Assembly: GCA_002320555.1 (NCBI GenBank)
Contig: DCJV01000098.1
Span: 1 to 16,272 of the forward strand
Length of the DNA stretch: 16,272 bases
Reading direction: 5' to 3'
From: Ruminococcaceae bacterium UBA1691
GTDB taxonomy: Bacteria; Bacillota; Clostridia; Oscillospirales; Acutalibacteraceae
Part shown: piece after piece, positions 13,328 through 16,272 of the stretch
Position numbering within the stretch: position 1 is the stretch's first letter
Layout of the letters: each line of letters begins with the position of its first letter
Position numbers and translations under genes: made by a program
The notes under the pieces: generated by a model
What the model was told of the DNA's origin: nothing
What the model saw: only the letters and a program-made list of their open reading frames with translations
Databases searched by the model: none

Positions 13328-14193
13328 GGATGAATCGCCTCCAGAAATACCTGCTCAAGATTAGGCTCCAGCAGCTCGTATTTTGCAATCGGGATATCAT
13401 AGGCCGAAAGATAGCGGAGAATTTCACGCCCGGCGGTTTCCGGATTGCCGACAGTCAGGATCACGCCGCCATCCGCCACCTCCGCCTTCTGTACCTCCGG
13501 CAGTACGCCGAGCCCCTGCGCCAGTGCGGCAAGGCTGGCGGTCTCCTGTGGGACGACCAGCAGGCAGTCCGCCCGATATGAGCCGCGTACCTCTTCCAAC
13601 GCACCCTCTAAAACAAGGCGTCCGCCATCCAGAATGCCGATCTGATCGCAGATGCGTTCCACGTCGGAAAGAATATGGGTGGAAAACAGGACGGTCGTAT
13701 CCTTTGAGATGCTTTTTAAAATTTCCAGCACCTCACGCCGTCCGGATGGATCGAGCGCGCTGGTCGGCTCATCGCACAGCAGCAGGCGCGGCTTTCCGAG
13801 CAGCGCCTGCGCGATACCGAGGCGCTGCTTCATCCCGCGGGAAAACCCACGAATGCGGCGGTTCACACCGTCGAGGCCGACGAGTGCGAGCAGTTCGGCG
13901 GTTTGCGCCTCGATCTCCGGCCGGGTCAGGCTGCTTAATTGCCCGCACAGGCGCAGGTATTCCTTTGGCGTCATATAAGGGTAGAATTCCGGCACATCGG
14001 GCAGGTAGCCGACCGAGAGGCTTTTCGGGCTCGACCCGAATCGGACAGGTTTCCCGCATACCGTGATCGTTCCATCGTCCGGCCGGAGGAAGCCCGCGAT
14101 CAGTTTCATCGTCGTGGTTTTCCCCGCGCCGTTTTTGCCGAGAAAGCCGTAGACGGAGTGCTCCTGCACCGTCATGGTGAGGCCGTCGAGCAC
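13324..14193 (-). CDS. ABC transporter ATP-binding protein, 5' end cut off by an in-frame stop
   Basis: Nucleotide-binding subunit of 289 residues from GTG 14193. Motifs are Walker A GKNGAGKTT (19-27), signature FSRGMKQR (117-124), Walker B LLLCDEP (137-143), the D-loop SALD, and the H-loop H173 in STHIL. The C-terminal part (about 205-289) is the accessory domain usual for ABC-2 drug or lantibiotic-type exporters. The natural start is almost certainly ATG 14244, which has AAAGGAG 8 nt upstream and encodes SILTLTGISKSFGG before a TAA at 14199-14197. The frame resumes at once with K-V-L-D-G-L. GTG 14193 lies 3 nt after that stop, with GGGGG 7 nt upstream, so reinitiation is possible. The restarted protein would lack the first beta strand and the A-loop aromatic (F13), and so may bind ATP poorly. 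Confidence 0.85.
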   Translation of the reverse strand: MLDGLTMTVQEHSVYGFLGKNGAGKTTTMKLIAGFLRPDDGTITVCGKPVRFGSSPKSLSVGYLPDVPEFYPYMTPKEYLRLCGQLSSLTRPEIEAQTAELLALVGLDGVNRRIRGFSRGMKQRLGIAQALLGKPRLLLCDEPTSALDPSGRREVLEILKSISKDTTVLFSTHILSDVERICDQIGILDGGRLVLEGALEEVRGSYRADCLLVVPQETASLAALAQGLGVLPEVQKAEVADGGVILTVGNPETAGREILRYLSAYDIPIAKYELLEPNLEQVFLEAIHP

Positions 14194-14196
14194 TTT

Positions 14197-14244
14197 TTAG
14201 CCCCCAAAGCTTTTGGAAATACCCGTGAGGGTGAGGATGCTCAT
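14197..14244 (-). other. 5' fragment of the ABC ATPase gene, ending at in-frame TAA
   Basis: Fifteen codons from ATG 14244 encode the canonical ABC N terminus and stop at TAA. A single T-to-A change (TAA to AAA, Lys) would restore one 306-residue protein reading SFGGKKVLDGL. The ATG overlaps the stop of the upstream PLDc_N-like gene (ATGA). Confidence 0.75.
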
Positions 14245-14444
14245 GCTTCCTTCTCCTTTCCGATGGTAAAATAGAGAATCGGCCCAATGATTCCCACAAA
14301 GAGGGAAACAATGATCCACAGTGTCCGGTTTCCGCAGCGGTACGTTTTATGCCGCAGGATATGGACGAGGGCCGCAATGGCAAGGCCCCATTCGATGAGC
14401 AGGATGGGAATCAAAAGGGGAAGATATTGTAAAATCTCTGTCAT
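14241..14444 (-). CDS. Small membrane protein, PLDc_N (phospholipase D N-terminal-like) domain
   Basis: A 67-residue protein with two membrane segments (about 6-28 and 42-61). The second ends in GPILYFTIGK, the usual PLDc_N pattern, and basic residues R31-K33 lie in the turn. Despite the name it has no phospholipase catalytic HKD motif. ATG 14444 has GGAG about 9 nt upstream. It begins 6 nt after the large membrane protein ends and overlaps the ABC ATPase start by 4 bp, so it is part of the operon. Stand-alone PLDc_N proteins are common beside ABC exporters in Firmicutes. Their role is not settled. Confidence 0.85.
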   Translation of the reverse strand: MTEILQYLPLLIPILLIEWGLAIAALVHILRHKTYRCGNRTLWIIVSLFVGIIGPILYFTIGKEKEA

Positions 14445-14450
14445 GGCGCT

Positions 14451-15833
14451 TCACTCCTCTCTGTTTTCAGTAGCAGCCTGGGTGAGCAGGCGGTGATATT
14501 GGCGCGTTTCCTCCGGCGTTTTGCCGTTGAGAATCACGACGCGGTCTTTTAACTGGATGGCGAGATAGGGCGGCTTGCCGTTATAGACGAAGAGCATGCT
14601 GTTCCCATAGCCGCTGAGGGAAAAGTGGCCGACGAGCAGGCTGCTGCTCCCCAAACCATTGGTGCGCGTGCCTGTGGGGATATTCTGGATTTCCTCAATC
14701 TCCTGAATCTCGTCGAGCGCAAAGGCGTCGCTGTAGAGTGGGGCGTTGATCGTGACAATTCCGTTTTCGATCACAGGCGGAAAGGTCGCGGTGTCAAAGG
14801 CAAGGAAGATCGCAAACATGCCGATGAGCATTGCCACGACCAGGGCGGTGGTGACCACGGCGATTACCTTTCCCTTCGGGTTGCCCAAATTGATGGTGAA
14901 GCCGATGCCGAAACGCTTTTCCACATTAATGCGCGGATCGTTTGGGTTGTTATAAAAGCCGTGCAGCCAATAGACGTCGTCATCTGCGAGCATGGGGCGG
15001 TCGGCAAGGGCAAGGTAGCGGTTCTGCGTGTCGCGCACGCTCTGGTAGGTGAAAAAGACGGCGCAGAGCACGACGATTAGGATGCTGATCATCAAGAGGA
15101 AGGAGGCGAGAGACGCCCCCGGATTCCTCGCGGGGATCAGAATCGCAGGCAGGCTCAGTGCCGCGCATACGTTGCCAATCATCACGCAGCAGATTGACCA
15201 GCGCCTGCGCCAGACACGGTTGCAGGCGAGATTTACCTCAGTGGATTCACAGAATACCTCTGTGGGGCGCGACAGATAGAGCCAATACATAAACAGCCCG
15301 ATCGCAGGGAAAACGAATGCGAGCAGGGAGGACCACAGCGGAACCACGGTGTTTTTGCTCAGCCAGAGATACAGTGGCGCGGCGGATGCGATCAGGAAGG
15401 CGGGCAGGAACCAAAGGACGGAAACGGGCATTTTATCCTTCTCTCGGCTGACCTCCGTGTCGATATTGACGGTGCACACGCCGCCGACGAACCACTCGTT
15501 CTCCTGCTTGAGCGCATAGAGCTCCTGCATGCGCGCGGCGCAGAGCTTCGTATAGGCGGCGATACAGCCCATCATCCACACCGCGATGTAAAAGCTAAGC
15601 AGAGACATATAATTAGGAAGCCAGATCAGCGGCAGGGCCAGCAGCACGGCGATCCCCCACAGGAGCAGCAGTTGACTTTGATATTTTTTTACGATCGCCA
15701 GCACTGGTTCGTCCTTTTGGTGGGCAAGTGGAAGCTTCACGCCGATGAGAATGTTTTTATTGGGCTTGGTTTCCAAAAAAGCGGAAACTGCCAGCAACCC
15801 GGCGAAAATCAGGCAGATCAAAAACCCGATCAT
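14451..15833 (-). CDS. Large multi-spanning membrane protein with DUF5808-like segment, possible DUF1648-type
   Basis: About 460 residues of unknown function. Some eight or nine hydrophobic segments are seen, including a very N-terminal one, a pair near 57-90, a pair near 140-185, a pair near 215-262, and one near 325-348. Between them sits YNNPNDPRINVEKRFGIGFT (297-316 counting from GTG 15842), followed by NLGNPKG. This matches the pattern of DUF5808 proteins. The last 110 residues are soluble and beta-rich, like a bacterial PH-type domain. The start is uncertain. ATG 15833 has AAAGG 11 nt upstream, whereas GTG 15842 is only 2 nt from it. Such proteins are typically encoded directly after YtrA-type GntR regulators and are suspected of sensing or envelope roles. 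Confidence 0.8.
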   Translation of the reverse strand: MIGFLICLIFAGLLAVSAFLETKPNKNILIGVKLPLAHQKDEPVLAIVKKYQSQLLLLWGIAVLLALPLIWLPNYMSLLSFYIAVWMMGCIAAYTKLCAARMQELYALKQENEWFVGGVCTVNIDTEVSREKDKMPVSVLWFLPAFLIASAAPLYLWLSKNTVVPLWSSLLAFVFPAIGLFMYWLYLSRPTEVFCESTEVNLACNRVWRRRWSICCVMIGNVCAALSLPAILIPARNPGASLASFLLMISILIVVLCAVFFTYQSVRDTQNRYLALADRPMLADDDVYWLHGFYNNPNDPRINVEKRFGIGFTINLGNPKGKVIAVVTTALVVAMLIGMFAIFLAFDTATFPPVIENGIVTINAPLYSDAFALDEIQEIEEIQNIPTGTRTNGLGSSSLLVGHFSLSGYGNSMLFVYNGKPPYLAIQLKDRVVILNGKTPEETRQYHRLLTQAATENREE

Positions 15834-15869
15834 GAACCTCACAACCTTTCTACACGGAAGAAACCTCTA

Positions 15870-16268
15870 TCAGACACCCTGAGCGGTGGGGTGCAGCCCG
15901 CTCATCTGATCAAAAATTTGCCCGCACAGTGTCAGGAAATCCTGCTTCTCCATCCCCTTGAGGCCGGATTCTGCGATCAGGAGCGCAAGCTCCCCTTCCA
16001 GCTTCTCCTGGAATTCCCCGTCAAGCCGGACGGAAGGGCTCACCCTCGCGCCATGACGGCGGTCAATTTCGATATATCCTTCATTTTTAAGTGCGGTATA
16101 GGCCTTGTTGACCGTCATCGTATTGACACCGACGTCCTGTGCAAGCTGGCGGATGGTGGGAAGCCCTTCCCCCAATTTGAGCTCTCCGCGGCCGATGCCG
16201 AGCACGATTTGGTTGCGCAGCTGGACGTAGATGGGGGTTTCGCTTGCCATATCGAGCTTCAGGATCAT
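15870..16268 (-). CDS. GntR-family transcriptional regulator, YtrA subfamily
   Basis: DNA-binding repressor-type protein of 132 residues. The winged helix-turn-helix is at about 8-78, with LPTIRQLAQDVGVNTMTVNK as the recognition region. Only a short C-terminal tail follows, with no FadR/HutC-type ligand domain, which is the mark of the YtrA subfamily. It heads the minus-strand operon of membrane protein, PLDc_N, ATPase and permease, and by family precedent represses it until envelope stress. ATG 16268 is 4 nt from the window edge. The frame stays open to the edge, so the start and the promoter or operator cannot be checked. Confidence 0.9.
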   Translation of the reverse strand: MILKLDMASETPIYVQLRNQIVLGIGRGELKLGEGLPTIRQLAQDVGVNTMTVNKAYTALKNEGYIEIDRRHGARVSPSVRLDGEFQEKLEGELALLIAESGLKGMEKQDFLTLCGQIFDQMSGLHPTAQGV

Positions 16269-16272
16269 AATG

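Noticed and set aside
13383..14066. 227-codon plus-strand open frame opposite the ABC ATPase
   Set aside because: It is an Arg/Ser/Pro-rich shadow of a GC-rich gene with intact Walker and signature motifs on the minus strand.

Overview
This 16.3 kb window looks like chromosomal DNA of a Gram-positive anaerobe, probably class Clostridia (Bacillota) and perhaps Oscillospirales. The grounds are strong AGGAGG-type ribosome binding sites, short intergenic gaps, U-tailed intrinsic terminators, a GntR/ABC-2 operon of the YtrA kind, and a clustered shikimate pathway with a DAHP synthase of the Thermotoga/Bacillus type. Most of the window is GC-rich. About 1.9-4.3 kb is visibly more AT-rich. No rRNA, tRNA, CRISPR array or insertion sequence was seen.

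Layout. (1) 1-1160, plus strand: an NYN-domain/LOTUS-type nuclease-like protein, then a 36-residue strongly amphipathic peptide ORF ending at a very strong terminator. (2) 1185-1892, minus: plsC acyltransferase, with a promoter, tandem 18-bp repeats and a dyad upstream. (3) 2009-4370, plus: a roughly 280-nt non-coding leader, a membrane GT2 polysaccharide synthase broken by a +1 frameshift, and a membrane-anchored polysaccharide deacetylase. (4) 4373-11837, minus: aromatic amino acid cluster, in transcription order aroE-aroK, leader peptide-aroF-aroB, aroA-aroC-pheA. It covers every step from PEP + erythrose-4-phosphate to phenylpyruvate except 3-dehydroquinate dehydratase. (5) 11952-12377, plus: acpP with its own promoter and terminator. 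(6) 12560-16268, minus: GntR regulator, large membrane protein, PLDc_N-like small membrane protein, ABC ATPase and ABC-2 permease, mostly joined by ATGA overlaps or short gaps.

How it works together. The aromatic cluster has internal control points. A promoter whose -35 box overlaps the aroK stop codon drives a 32-codon Phe-rich leader peptide followed by an attenuator. Its stop-codon region can form a 12-bp antiterminator with the terminator arm, so low Phe-tRNA should open aroF-aroB. A second promoter with a 28-bp dyad precedes aroA-aroC-pheA. PheA carries an ACT domain for Phe feedback.

The items most worth a second look are the amphipathic peptide at 991-1101, the Phe attenuator at 10193-10423, the GT2 frameshift at 3269-3291 (a CCT-TGA context), and the in-frame TAA with immediate GTG restart in the ABC ATPase at 14193-14199.
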